Assembly: GCA_015661555.1 (NCBI GenBank)
Contig: DQVW01000111.1
Coordinates: forward strand, 1-21,742
DNA from: Methanothermococcus okinawensis
Lineage (GTDB): Archaea; AGJL01; Methanococci; Methanococcales; Methanococcaceae
DNA length: 21,742 nucleotides
Direction: 5' to 3'
A program made the translations under genes and the position numbers. Under the pieces are notes generated by a model that was not told the origin of the DNA, made no database searches, and saw only the letters and a program-made list of their open reading frames with translations. Below, piece by piece: positions 15,265 through 21,742 of the stretch. Each line of letters opens with the position of its first letter. Positions within the stretch are counted from its first letter, which is position 1.

Positions 15265-16281
15265 CTATCCCTTACTGGTCTGTAGGTAGATGTTTATAAT
15301 GTCACTTAAGATTGCTGAGGAGGTCTCTATACTCCCAGCACCCCTTCCAACAACAATTACCTCCTTGGCCAGATCTGTATACAACTTGGCAACATTTAGG
15401 GAACCCTTTACATTAAGTGGGTCGTCTAAGGGTATCAACTTGGGACCTACCTCTAACTTGTTCCTCTTCACCTCTCCAATAAGCTTTATGGTATATCCCC
15501 CTTTATTTGCCATGGTAAGTGCCTCGGGAGTTATCCTGGTAATCCCCTCTATCTTAACATCCCTTATAGTAACCTTCATATTCATGATGGAGTTTGCCAG
15601 GATAACTATCTTTGCAGCGGTGTCAAGGCCGCTGATATCCTGATAGGGATTTGTCTCTGCAATACCTAACTCCTGGGCTTCCTTAAGTACAGTGTCAAAG
15701 TCTAACTTCTCCCTCTCCATCTTCGTTAAGATGTAGTTGGTAGTTCCATTGAGTATACCCTTTATCTCTATAATCTCGTTTCCAGCGAGGGTCTCCCTGG
15801 CCAGGTTGATAATAGGCATGGCCCCTCCAACAGAGGCCTCGTATCTAAATATCCTGTTGTACCTCCTGGCATAGGACATTAACTCTTGAAAATAGAGGGC
15901 AAGGGGTCCCTTATTTGCAGTTATCACATGTTTTCCACTTTTAAATCCCTCGATGATATAGGTCCTAGCAGGTTCACCATCCTCTAGATTTGTAGGTGTC
16001 ACCTCGATAAGGACGTCACTCTCAACAGATCTTATAACCTCTGTTACTGGCAGGGTGACCCCCTTACCTGGGTACTCAGATATCCTTCCCCTCTTCTTCT
16101 TAACCTCCAGTGCCAGATCTAGATCTAAACCCTTCTCATCGATGGCTGCACCACTACTGTCACAGATAGCCACCACCTTGAGGTCCATGCCGTACTTCTT
16201 CTTCAGATACTCTCTCTTTTTCTTTATCACCTTGATAACTCCTCTTCCAATCACACCAAAACCTACCAGTATTACCCTCAT
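15265..16281 (-). CDS. hom: Homoserine dehydrogenase
   Basis: A 338-residue NAD(P)-dependent enzyme reducing aspartate semialdehyde to homoserine on the way to threonine and methionine. The N-terminal Rossmann motif is VGFGVIGRG (6-14). Further family motifs are HVITANKGPLA, FRYEASVGGAMPIINLARE, GILNGTTNYIL and the catalytic region NPYQDISGLDTAAKI. It lacks the C-terminal ACT domain of the longer bacterial enzymes, and a separate ACT-domain gene lies 15 bases upstream in the same operon. That arrangement suggests feedback sensing in trans; this is inference from adjacency. Confidence 0.94.
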   Translation of the reverse strand: MRVILVGFGVIGRGVIKVIKKKREYLKKKYGMDLKVVAICDSSGAAIDEKGLDLDLALEVKKKRGRISEYPGKGVTLPVTEVIRSVESDVLIEVTPTNLEDGEPARTYIIEGFKSGKHVITANKGPLALYFQELMSYARRYNRIFRYEASVGGAMPIINLARETLAGNEIIEIKGILNGTTNYILTKMEREKLDFDTVLKEAQELGIAETNPYQDISGLDTAAKIVILANSIMNMKVTIRDVKIEGITRITPEALTMANKGGYTIKLIGEVKRNKLEVGPKLIPLDDPLNVKGSLNVAKLYTDLAKEVIVVGRGAGSIETSSAILSDIINIYLQTSKG

Positions 16282-16296
16282 GTTCCCCCCGTAAAT

Positions 16297-16776
16297 TTAA
16301 AAGGATTTTATAAATAAAAGATCCTTCTCCTTTGAGAGTTTCTCCATCTCCCTACATAGGTCCTCTAGATTCTTACTGTCTACCACTATCCTCATCCTTG
16401 CAGAGGACTCCTTAAAGGGATGGGGCATAGTTAGGTCCAGGTCCACAACTAGGCCGTATTTATTCAGCCTGTCTATGGTATCCCTTATATCGGTGTCCAC
16501 AACGTGACCTATGACCACCACATCTACGTCCATCTTTCTAACCTTGTTGTTCACCTTTGTAACTACGATACCACTCTCTTCAAGTCTCTCCACTATCCTC
16601 TCCAAGGTCTCCTCATCAAGATCCTCAAGTACTATCCTAACAGGTACCTTACCGTCACTTTTCTTCTCTCTAAGGTGTATAACACTGTGGATGTTTATAC
16701 CCATCTCAGATATAGGGGTTAGAGCCTTTAGAAGCTCCCCAGGAGAATCCTTTAACTCTAGATCTAGAAGGATCAT
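16297..16776 (-). CDS. ACT-domain amino-acid-binding protein, probable regulator linked to homoserine dehydrogenase
   Basis: A 159-residue protein with an N-terminal ACT domain (about residues 1-70; LKDSPGELLKALTPISEMGINIHSV is the typical first strand-helix) and a second, more divergent half (about 80-159) ending in MRIVVDSKNLEDLCREMEKL. No catalytic domain is present. ACT domains bind amino acids and control amino acid enzymes. The gene lies 15 bases before hom, so it is likely the detached regulatory module for aspartate-family synthesis. A GGTGA ribosome-binding site precedes the ATG. A T8 tract separates it from mch. Confidence 0.8.
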   Translation of the reverse strand: MILLDLELKDSPGELLKALTPISEMGINIHSVIHLREKKSDGKVPVRIVLEDLDEETLERIVERLEESGIVVTKVNNKVRKMDVDVVVIGHVVDTDIRDTIDRLNKYGLVVDLDLTMPHPFKESSARMRIVVDSKNLEDLCREMEKLSKEKDLLFIKSF

Positions 16777-16807
16777 AACTTCACCGTGAAAATAGTGTTT
16801 AAAGAGT

Positions 16808-16815
16808 AAAAAAAA
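16808..16815 (-). terminator. T8 tract after mch
   Basis: Eight T on the minus strand within a few bases of the mch stop and before the ACT-domain gene. It is a likely terminator for mch, which is usually strongly expressed. Partial read-through into the ACT-hom-carS genes is possible because only 42 bases separate the genes. Confidence 0.55.
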
Positions 16816-16818
16816 GTA

Positions 16819-17793
16819 TTAGATCCTTTTGTAATTCAGGGATCTCTTTATTACCTCAACATCTACCTTCCCAGAGCTTACTACCTTTCCAGTTCTTATG
16901 TCGTTTAAGGTCACCACTGCAGGGGCAAATATACCCTTATCTATCTTGTAGAAGTCGTAGTTTGCAGCCTTGAATACCTCTAGGAAGGGCTTTCCATAGT
17001 CAGGTGATGCAGAGGAGGGCAACTTCCTACATAGTTCCTCTATATCATCCCCCTCCTCACTCTCTATATAGTAGTAGGTCTTACCCCCGTAGAGTACCAT
17101 GTCGTTGGTGGCACCCATCATAACCAGGTCGTCTCCAACGATAGGTGCTATAGGTGCAATACCTGCGGCATACTTAACCTTCTTTACATCGAAGTTTAGA
17201 ACCTCCAACATCTTATAGGTTCCATTCTCAACAACCCTACCACTTATCTGGATAGAACCTACAAGGGAGGCTGTTGGGGCAACTAGGAGGTAGACATTCT
17301 CTACCTCTACACCACATTTGTCAGCTACGTACTGGGCTACATCCTCATCTGGGAGTTTCGAGGACTCTAGACAGAGTATGGCTACGTCGGCGTTGTCCTC
17401 GTAACCTATCTCCTCGTAGGTACTCTTAGGCATCTTTGCAAGGGCCCTGGCAGGTCCTGAACCCATGGCAAAGTACTTACCAACCTTGACAACCCATCCA
17501 GCCTTCTGGGAACCTAGGGTAGATACTGCAGGATGGGAGGTAACTACCTTTATTGAGGGTAGGGATATCTCCTCACTGTTTAGTCCCTCCTCTAGGGCGA
17601 TACCTACCTCTGCCAGCCCACCTAGACATACCTTTGTAAAGGCCTTACCTGCCTCGAAACTACCTGGCACATTTACCCCACAGTCTATAACCTTTGCCCC
17701 ATTCTCTAGAGTTTTTACCTCTATCCTCAACTCCTCCTTCTTCTCCATCATCTCCTTCACTATGGGAAGGGCCTTTAGGTTTACACTGAGCAT
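16819..17793 (-). CDS. mch: Methenyltetrahydromethanopterin cyclohydrolase
   Basis: A 324-residue cytoplasmic methanogenesis enzyme interconverting formyl- and methenyl-tetrahydromethanopterin in CO2 reduction to methane. Family-specific segments include VIDCGVNVPGSFEAGKAF near the N-terminus, LPSIKVVTSHPAVSTLGSQ, MGSGPARALAKMP, ILCLESSKLP and MGATNDMVLYGGKTYYY. The reading frame is open from GTG 17802, but GGTGAT at about 17799-17804 is a ribosome-binding site four bases before ATG 17793. I therefore start the protein at MLSVNLKALPIV, which also fits family N-termini. The gene diverges from the UPF0216 gene and is followed by a T8 tract. Confidence 0.96.
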   Translation of the reverse strand: MLSVNLKALPIVKEMMEKKEELRIEVKTLENGAKVIDCGVNVPGSFEAGKAFTKVCLGGLAEVGIALEEGLNSEEISLPSIKVVTSHPAVSTLGSQKAGWVVKVGKYFAMGSGPARALAKMPKSTYEEIGYEDNADVAILCLESSKLPDEDVAQYVADKCGVEVENVYLLVAPTASLVGSIQISGRVVENGTYKMLEVLNFDVKKVKYAAGIAPIAPIVGDDLVMMGATNDMVLYGGKTYYYIESEEGDDIEELCRKLPSSASPDYGKPFLEVFKAANYDFYKIDKGIFAPAVVTLNDIRTGKVVSSGKVDVEVIKRSLNYKRI

Positions 17794-17870
17794 CTCCATC
17801 ACCCTGTTATTTTATTTAAATTATTTTTAGAACTCTTTTTATAATTTTTTATCTAGAGGGGTGGAGGAAT
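17794..17870. promoter_or_regulatory. Divergent promoter between mch and the UPF0216 gene
   Basis: An A/T-rich gap of about 77 bases. For mch (minus), TTATAAAAA at about 17838-17846 is a TATA candidate, with GGTGAT at about 17799-17804 as ribosome-binding site. For the plus-strand gene, TATTTTATTTAAAT at about 17808-17821 and TTTTTATAATTTT at about 17836-17848 are TATA-like, followed by GGTGGAGG at about 17860-17867. Exact boxes are uncertain because the whole gap is T/A-rich. Confidence 0.4.
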
Positions 17871-18269
17871 ATGGACAGGGAGATCTACAGGTTCCTAAGT
17901 ACTTTAAATGTAAACTTCAGGAGGAAAACACTGAGGGAGTTGTTAGAGGAGGAAAAACCTCACGTTATTATAAATGGGAGGAGACATAGGATAAAAAAGA
18001 GGGAGTTAAATCTATTGAGGGAGTTATCTGACACTCTAGATCTGAAGATACCTATAGTGCTAGAGGTGGACGCCTCCCTGGAATCTGGAACTGTAAGGAT
18101 CAGTGGTCGTGAGGAGGTAAAGGTAATATCCAGGATACTTGGAAGGGAGTTAAATCCCTTCAGTGAGGAGGATACTCTGTATATCTATAAACCTGAGTTG
18201 AGAATAGTGAGGAGACACCTACCTACTACCACAATCTACCTCTTTAAAATAGGGCCTGTGATAGAATGA
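17871..18269 (+). CDS. UPF0216 (DUF61) family protein
   Basis: A 132-residue archaeal protein of unknown function. The motif region HVIINGRRHRIKKRELNLL (about 31-49) and the C-terminal LRIVRRHLPTTTIYLF are what I associate with the UPF0216/DUF61 family (M. jannaschii MJ1224). It is highly charged with no membrane helix or signal peptide. GGTGGAGG lies five bases before the ATG. Its TGA overlaps the ATG of the next small gene (ATGA at 18266-18269), so translation is coupled to two membrane proteins. No function should be assumed from this linkage. Confidence 0.8.
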   Translation: MDREIYRFLSTLNVNFRRKTLRELLEEEKPHVIINGRRHRIKKRELNLLRELSDTLDLKIPIVLEVDASLESGTVRISGREEVKVISRILGRELNPFSEEDTLYIYKPELRIVRRHLPTTTIYLFKIGPVIE

Positions 18270-18445
18270 AAAAAAGAAGGTACAGAGGTTTAGATCCATT
18301 TAAGAGGTTGTTGAACAATCCAAAAAATATAGAGAGGCTCTATAAACTATACTACTTTATAACCCTCTGGGTGTGGTTTGCAGTGGTGCTTGGAGCTGTA
18401 ATTTTTATACTATGGGCAATAAGGTATCTGGACATAGTAAAATAG
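18266..18445 (+). CDS. Small single-helix membrane protein (59 residues)
   Basis: Found by translating past the overlapping stop of the UPF0216 gene: 59 residues, start MKKRRYRGLDPFKRLLNN. It has a basic N-terminal half (about 1-28) and one membrane helix at about 29-53 (FITLWVWFAVVLGAVIFILWAI), ending YLDIVK-TAG. The positive N-terminus suggests N-in topology. The ATGA overlap with the upstream gene and the ten-base gap to the next small membrane gene support real translation. Similar small subunits occur beside MrpF-like subunits in energy-converting hydrogenase (Ehb) clusters, so an EhbA-like role is possible but unproven. It falls below the usual length cutoff for gene finding. Confidence 0.72.
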   Translation: MKKRRYRGLDPFKRLLNNPKNIERLYKLYYFITLWVWFAVVLGAVIFILWAIRYLDIVK

Positions 18446-18455
18446 GGGGTTAACA

Positions 18456-18713
18456 ATGCAGGAGTACATCCTCTACTTTACCATGTTCTCTTTAATAGTT
18501 GGTGCACTCTCCTCCCTGAAACTCTGCTTCCACAGGAATACCTCCAATGTGCTCATTGGGGAGGGTCTAATGGCTATAGTAGTGGCCACCTTTTTAGTAG
18601 TACTCTCCCAAAAATTCCATATACCCTTTGGAGAAACAGTGGCACTTTTTATCATCGTGGCTGGACCTGTTGGGACCATAGCATTTTCTGCAGTTATGAG
18701 GAAGAAAAAATAG
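18456..18713 (+). CDS. Small MrpF/EhbB-like membrane protein
   Basis: An 85-residue protein with three hydrophobic segments (about 5-25, 34-52 and 59-80) and a basic tail MRKKK. The layout resembles MrpF/MnhF antiporter subunits and the small EhbB-type subunit of energy-converting hydrogenase: a short N-terminal helix, a connecting loop with LCFHRNTSNVLIGE, then two helices. I recall the M. jannaschii homologue next to the UPF0216 gene (MJ1223 beside MJ1224) grouped with Ehb small subunits, but cannot check it here. It is the third gene of a plus-strand trio. Its stop is five bases from the 3' end of the oppositely oriented C/D sRNA. Confidence 0.65.
   Translation: MQEYILYFTMFSLIVGALSSLKLCFHRNTSNVLIGEGLMAIVVATFLVVLSQKFHIPFGETVALFIIVAGPVGTIAFSAVMRKKK
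18705..18710 (-). terminator. T6 terminator of the C/D sRNA
   Basis: Six T on the minus strand seven bases past the terminal stem of the C/D box RNA. They overlap, antisense, the AAAAAA of the final lysine codons of the small plus-strand gene. Position and length suit an archaeal oligo-T terminator for a short RNA. Confidence 0.55.
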
Positions 18714-18717
18714 TTAA

Positions 18718-18776
18718 GGTGTCAGTTCGCCCATCATTCATCACAGGTCAGAAGCTACCACCGATCATCATCCACC
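18718..18776 (-). ncRNA. C/D box guide sRNA (predicted 2'-O-methylation guide)
   Basis: The minus strand shows the complete archaeal C/D sRNA layout in about 59 bases: terminal stem GGTG (18776-18773), box C ATGATGA (18771-18765), guide of 13 bases TCGGTGGTAGCTT, box D' CTGA (18751-18748), 3-base spacer, box C' GTGATGA (18744-18738), guide of 12 bases ATGATGGGCGAA, box D CTGA (18725-18722) and CACC (18721-18718) closing the stem. Guide lengths (13 and 12) and the short D'-C' spacer are those required for the two-site archaeal RNP (L7Ae, Nop5, fibrillarin). By the fifth-base rule the D guide targets the C in UUCGC and the D' guide the U in AAGCU. The UUCGCCCAU complement resembles, from memory, the 23S rRNA A-loop region (helix 92). 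A TATA box lies at 18801-18810 and a T6 tract follows. Confidence 0.9.
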
Positions 18777-18800
18777 ATCTAGATAGATGTTTCCCCATCT

Positions 18801-18810
18801 TTATATACTT
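18801..18810 (-). promoter_or_regulatory. TATA box for the C/D sRNA
   Basis: The minus strand reads AAGTATATAA, followed by AG. Its centre lies about 26 bases before the predicted transcript start (about 18776-18780), the normal archaeal box A distance. It is placed in the short gap after the MCM stop codon, so the RNA can be made independently rather than only as a tail of the mcm transcript. Confidence 0.6.
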
Positions 18811-18814
18811 ATCC

Positions 18815-20989
18815 CTATGCAACCTTGTAGTATCCAAACCTAGGTGAGTATATCTCTACATCGTTTTCTAACCTCTTCAGTAGTTCCTCCACCTCCCTCT
18901 CAGAGATGCCAAACTCAGCGGCTCTCTCTATTATCTCCTCCTCCGAGGCTAAACCGTCCTTGGAGAGTGCACAGATTTCCTCTATTATCTCCCGTATCTT
19001 TTTCATCTTGTCGTACTTGGACTTTGGCAGCTGTCCTATGGCCTTATCTATGTCGTACTTTCCAGTCTCTGGATCGTAGGCAACCTGATTCAGGCATTCC
19101 TTTATAATCTCGATGGCAGCCTTGGCATCTTTCTCCTCAACCTTCCTTGACAACCTGGCCTTTGCATGCATCTCAGATATCCTTATAATGGCCTCCAACT
19201 GCCTCGCCGTAACTGGTATTGGACTATCCTCCCCACCTAACTTCCTCATCTCTAAGTAGAAGTCCTTGATGATCTTCTTGGCAGATTGTGTTAGATAGGG
19301 ATTTTTTATCTCCCTCTCATCTATCTCCTCCTCTTCCAGAAAGAGTGCTAAATTCTCCTCGAAGTATGCACAGGTTCTGGCATAGATTATATAGCTCTTT
19401 AGTATGTTCTCATCTACCACAATTCCATCTATCTCCAGGGGTTTCAGTATGGAGTACTTCTTAGTTGCAGTCTCCACGTGGACATCTAAGATGTGCTCCG
19501 CTATCTCTTCATCCCTTCTCCTGTCAGGTATGTCTCTAAGTGGGAATATGAGATCGAATCTACTGAGAAGTGGTGGCGGTATGTCTATCTGTTCAACCAC
19601 TCCTAAGTGGGGATCGAACCTCCCCCTCTTTGGATTACAGGCTGCAAGGACTGCACACCTTGCAGGGAGTTTTACATTTAGACCCCCCTTATTTATGTGT
19701 ATGGTCTGGGACTCCATAGCCTCCAGGATATACTTCATAACTTCTTTATCCACTGTAAGCTCATCTATACAGGCAGTACCCTCGTTGGACTTTACAAAGA
19801 CCCCTGGCTTTACCACCCATCCATCCCCAATATCTGTACTCTCCCTTATCACGGTAGCTGTAAGCCCTCCACCTGTCGCCGTGGTAACTGAGGCGTAGGA
19901 GTTCTGAGGGAGAAGCCTAGCTATCCTCCTTAGCATGGTGGACTTACCTATCCCAGGATCTGTAATAAGGAGTATGTGACTGTCCCTCCTTAGAGGGGTC
20001 CCATCTGGTAGGAACTTCATACATCCCTTTATCTGTTGAAGGAATATGGCCTTTTTTACAATTTCATACCCTTTAATCTGGGATAGGAGGTAGTTAGACA
20101 GTAGGTCCACTATGTTCTTCTTTTTCCCCAGTTCATTGAGGGTCTCTATTAATTCAGGGTCTTTAAGGATGTCCCTAACCTCTATTCTCTGATAGCTCTC
20201 AATGGGAGAGATACTGTTACTCCTGACACATATCTCAAAAATTGGTAGACGGGCTTTAGAACGTGTATTTTTCCTCAATACAGTCCCCACCACCTTTACC
20301 CTTCCTGAGTATATACCTCGGGAGTTCTCCAGGAACACCTTTATACTTTTTGGCGGATCCTCTGGGTTCTTCATAAGGTCTATAGGTTGTTGAATCTCCA
20401 ACTCCTGGATATTTACATAGATGGAACTGTCCTTGTCTAATACCATCTCCTCTTTACACCTCTTACATATGGGCCTAGGTATTTCTTCAAAATAGTTGGA
20501 TATGGTATACACTACTGGTTTTTTATCTGGATCTGGTGGACATTTTTTACATACAAAGTAGGCCTTCTTAAGTAGGGCACGTACCTTAGTTGCAGATATG
20601 ATCTCTCCCTCAAAGGTTACAAGTTTGTTGATATCAAAGGCACTTATGTCCTCTATCTTTTTTTCACAACCAATGGGGTTTTTTATGGATATCTGGACTT
20701 TCTCCAATTCCTTCTCTGTATCAATATCATGTCCATATATCTCTTTGTAAGCCTCTTTAAATAGGTAGGAGAGTGTGTTTTCAACCTTTAGGGGATAGTT
20801 TATAACTATATAGTTTATATCACCGGCATCTGGAAAGTACCTTAAAAATTCCTTTATATCAAACTCGAAGGTGTTGTTCTTAATTGCACCCTCTGATAGT
20901 TTATGTTTCATGTATAACTTTATCTTGTCCTCGTACTTGTCTAAAAACTCCTGCTCGTCGTACTCCTCTGTAAAGGTCTCCATAACCAT
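18815..20989 (-). CDS. mcm: MCM replicative DNA helicase
   Basis: A 724-residue minichromosome maintenance helicase, an AAA+ hexamer unwinding DNA ahead of the replication fork. Zinc-binding cysteines are C147, C150, C175 and C178 in the N-terminal domain. Walker A is TDPGIGKS (343-350), Walker B ACIDE (406-410), the sensor-1 asparagine is in AACNPKRGRFDP (N452), and the arginine-finger motif is SRFD (476-479). The C-terminus ends in a winged helix (SKDGLASEEEIIERAAEFGISE to FGYYKVA). Walker A begins T rather than the common G, and Walker B continues ELTVDKE rather than EFDKM, but catalytic residues are intact. Methanococcales often have several MCMs, and this may be one paralogue. ATG 20983 is an alternative start. 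No intein is seen. Confidence 0.94.
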   Translation of the reverse strand: MVMETFTEEYDEQEFLDKYEDKIKLYMKHKLSEGAIKNNTFEFDIKEFLRYFPDAGDINYIVINYPLKVENTLSYLFKEAYKEIYGHDIDTEKELEKVQISIKNPIGCEKKIEDISAFDINKLVTFEGEIISATKVRALLKKAYFVCKKCPPDPDKKPVVYTISNYFEEIPRPICKRCKEEMVLDKDSSIYVNIQELEIQQPIDLMKNPEDPPKSIKVFLENSRGIYSGRVKVVGTVLRKNTRSKARLPIFEICVRSNSISPIESYQRIEVRDILKDPELIETLNELGKKKNIVDLLSNYLLSQIKGYEIVKKAIFLQQIKGCMKFLPDGTPLRRDSHILLITDPGIGKSTMLRRIARLLPQNSYASVTTATGGGLTATVIRESTDIGDGWVVKPGVFVKSNEGTACIDELTVDKEVMKYILEAMESQTIHINKGGLNVKLPARCAVLAACNPKRGRFDPHLGVVEQIDIPPPLLSRFDLIFPLRDIPDRRRDEEIAEHILDVHVETATKKYSILKPLEIDGIVVDENILKSYIIYARTCAYFEENLALFLEEEEIDEREIKNPYLTQSAKKIIKDFYLEMRKLGGEDSPIPVTARQLEAIIRISEMHAKARLSRKVEEKDAKAAIEIIKECLNQVAYDPETGKYDIDKAIGQLPKSKYDKMKKIREIIEEICALSKDGLASEEEIIERAAEFGISEREVEELLKRLENDVEIYSPRFGYYKVA

Positions 20990-21062
20990 CCCTTTATAAA
21001 TATAAATACTATTTTTAACTACAATAGATTAAAATTAAAAGTGTATAGGCGTGGTGATAAGG
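20990..21062. promoter_or_regulatory. Divergent promoter between mcm and the small plus-strand gene
   Basis: A very A/T-rich gap. On the minus strand TATTTATATTTATAAAGGG (about 20990-21010) holds a TATA box only about 20-25 bases from the mcm start, implying a very short or absent leader. On the plus strand TTAAAATTAAAA (about 21029-21040) may serve the small gene, whose ribosome-binding site GGTGAT is at 21053-21058. The boxes are by eye and overlap. Confidence 0.4.
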
Positions 21063-21308
21063 ATGGCATCTGATAATATAAAAAAATTTGTTGAAGAGGT
21101 TAAAAATCAGGTTCAGAAGGAGGCCAAGTATATTGAACTGGTTTTTACCATCTACTACCTTATAAATTTGGTGGAGCCCAGTAAGAGGGAGAGTTTTCGT
21201 GAGGCCATTAACAACGCCGAGAGTATAGAGGATGCCTATGAAATACTTAACGCCTTAAAACTCCAGATTGGGGCACAGGGTGCCAGGAAGTTACTTAAGA
21301 GTCTCTAA
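21063..21308 (+). CDS. Small helical protein of unknown function beside mcm
   Basis: An 81-residue protein I do not recognise. It begins MASDNIKKFVEEVKNQVQK and appears fully alpha-helical, with amphipathic stretches (about 4-32, 38-50 and 53-78) and a short helical tail GARKLLKSL. There is no membrane segment, cysteine cluster or signal peptide. The frame is open from GTG 21051, but GGTGAT at 21053-21058 is a ribosome-binding site placed for ATG 21063, so I use the latter. It diverges from mcm, which raises but does not prove a link to replication. Its TAA stop overlaps the EamA stop in a 4-base CTAA. Confidence 0.75.
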   Translation: MASDNIKKFVEEVKNQVQKEAKYIELVFTIYYLINLVEPSKRESFREAINNAESIEDAYEILNALKLQIGAQGARKLLKSL

Positions 21309-21730
21309 GTGTTCAGGGATATAAGGATAACCCCCAGGATCACAAGTACAATCCCTAGTATCTGGTTTATAGATAGGTGCTCTCCAAGGAAGAGGACTGC
21401 CAACACCGTGGTAATTGCAGGTCCCATGGAGGAGAGAGGTACAACGATGGAGGCCCTCCCCCTGTTAAGGGCGTAGTAAAGTAGTAGGCTACCAAGCACC
21501 ACCATGACAGCAGATATTACAGCGTAGACCAGTATCTTACCCTGTATCTGCCACAGTCTCTGGGGATCCTTTATCACTATGAGGATGGTAAGTAGGATAC
21601 CTACGATATTCACAACAATCCACTGGATAAAGGGATCCTTCTCAGAGACTATCTTTGCAAAAAAGGTACCTACACCGTAGAGGATGGCTATAAGTATCCC
21701 CGCTATAACGTCATTTATAGGAACCACCAC
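21305..21730 (-). CDS. Half-size EamA/DMT family transporter (5' end near window edge)
   Basis: A 141-residue membrane protein with a single EamA (drug/metabolite transporter) domain: about five helices (roughly 9-27, 34-53, 66-86, 93-113 and 120-139) and the conserved stretch LYYALNRGRASIVVPLSSMGPAITTVLAVLFLGEHLS near the end. Half-size members are thought to pair as dimers, and substrates are unknown. The start shown is GTG at 21730 (VVPIND). The frame is still open to the window edge and no ribosome-binding site is visible in the last 12 bases, so the true start may lie beyond the window. The stop interlocks with that of the small plus-strand gene. Confidence 0.85.
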   Translation of the reverse strand: MVVPINDVIAGILIAILYGVGTFFAKIVSEKDPFIQWIVVNIVGILLTILIVIKDPQRLWQIQGKILVYAVISAVMVVLGSLLLYYALNRGRASIVVPLSSMGPAITTVLAVLFLGEHLSINQILGIVLVILGVILISLNT

Positions 21731-21742
21731 TTCTATTTTAGA

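Noticed and set aside
19404..19898. A 164-residue open frame antisense to mcm
   Set aside because: It lies over the conserved MCM AAA+ core and shows serine/proline-rich shadow composition.
19926..19970. Variant Walker A (TDPGIGKS) in MCM as a sign of an inactive helicase
   Set aside because: The K-S dyad, the Walker B D-E, the sensor asparagine and the arginine finger are all intact, so the changes are tolerated substitutions.
1..21742. CRISPR arrays, insertion sequences, integrases or attachment sites
   Set aside because: No regularly spaced repeats, transposase or recombinase frames, or target duplications were seen; the region looks like core chromosome.

Overview
The window comes from a methanogenic archaeon, most likely of the order Methanococcales. 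It encodes methanogenesis enzymes (Mch, HdrA, and the F420-non-reducing hydrogenase VhuB-U-A-G-D), the archaeal lipid enzyme CarS and an archaeal MCM helicase. UGA is read as selenocysteine in three genes, each followed by an archaeal-type SECIS hairpin, a trait largely confined to Methanococcales and Methanopyrus. Lines counted by eye are roughly 47-55% G+C in genes, well above M. jannaschii, so the genus cannot be fixed. Coding strands are purine-rich, with AGG/AGA for arginine.

Layout. 1-1332: the 3' end of secY, a small DUF131 membrane protein gene, then ilvE on the opposite strand. 1333-3207: moeA fused to a periplasmic-binding-like domain, apparently starting at an ATT codon. 3204-7028 (minus): a tight five-gene operon, MBL hydrolase > PmbA/TldE-like > Mrp/NBP35 ATPase > hypoxanthine/guanine phosphoribosyltransferase > RraA-like. 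7100-8272 (plus): purT. 8314-14567 (minus): the selenium-dependent operon hdrA-vhuD-vhuG-vhuA-vhuU-vhuB. 14721-17793 (minus): carS, homoserine dehydrogenase, an ACT-domain protein and mch. 17871-18713 (plus): a UPF0216 protein and two small membrane proteins. 18718-18776 (minus): a C/D box guide RNA with its own promoter and T-run. 18815-20989 (minus): MCM helicase. 21063-21308 (plus): a small unrecognised protein. 21305-21730 (minus): a half-size EamA transporter.

Central system. HdrA and VhuAGDUB together form the hydrogenase and FAD-containing part of the electron-bifurcating heterodisulfide reductase complex. H2 is oxidised at a [NiFeSe] site built from VhuA plus the separate 44-residue VhuU. 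Electrons pass through VhuG and VhuD to the HdrA flavin, and VhuB may carry electrons to ferredoxin. There are four certain in-frame selenocysteine UGA codons: HdrA residue 197, VhuD residues 14 and 65, and VhuU residue 21. Simple open-reading-frame calling breaks hdrA in two and loses vhuD and vhuU.

Best leads: (1) the C/D box sRNA at 18718-18776 with two guides; (2) vhuD, which reads two UGAs as selenocysteine and then ends at a third UGA four sense codons before a TAA; (3) a structured, possibly switch-like RNA element between hdrA and vhuD; (4) an ATT start for moeA; (5) three convergent gene pairs whose stop codons interlock in the same 4-nt CTAA/TTAG overlap.
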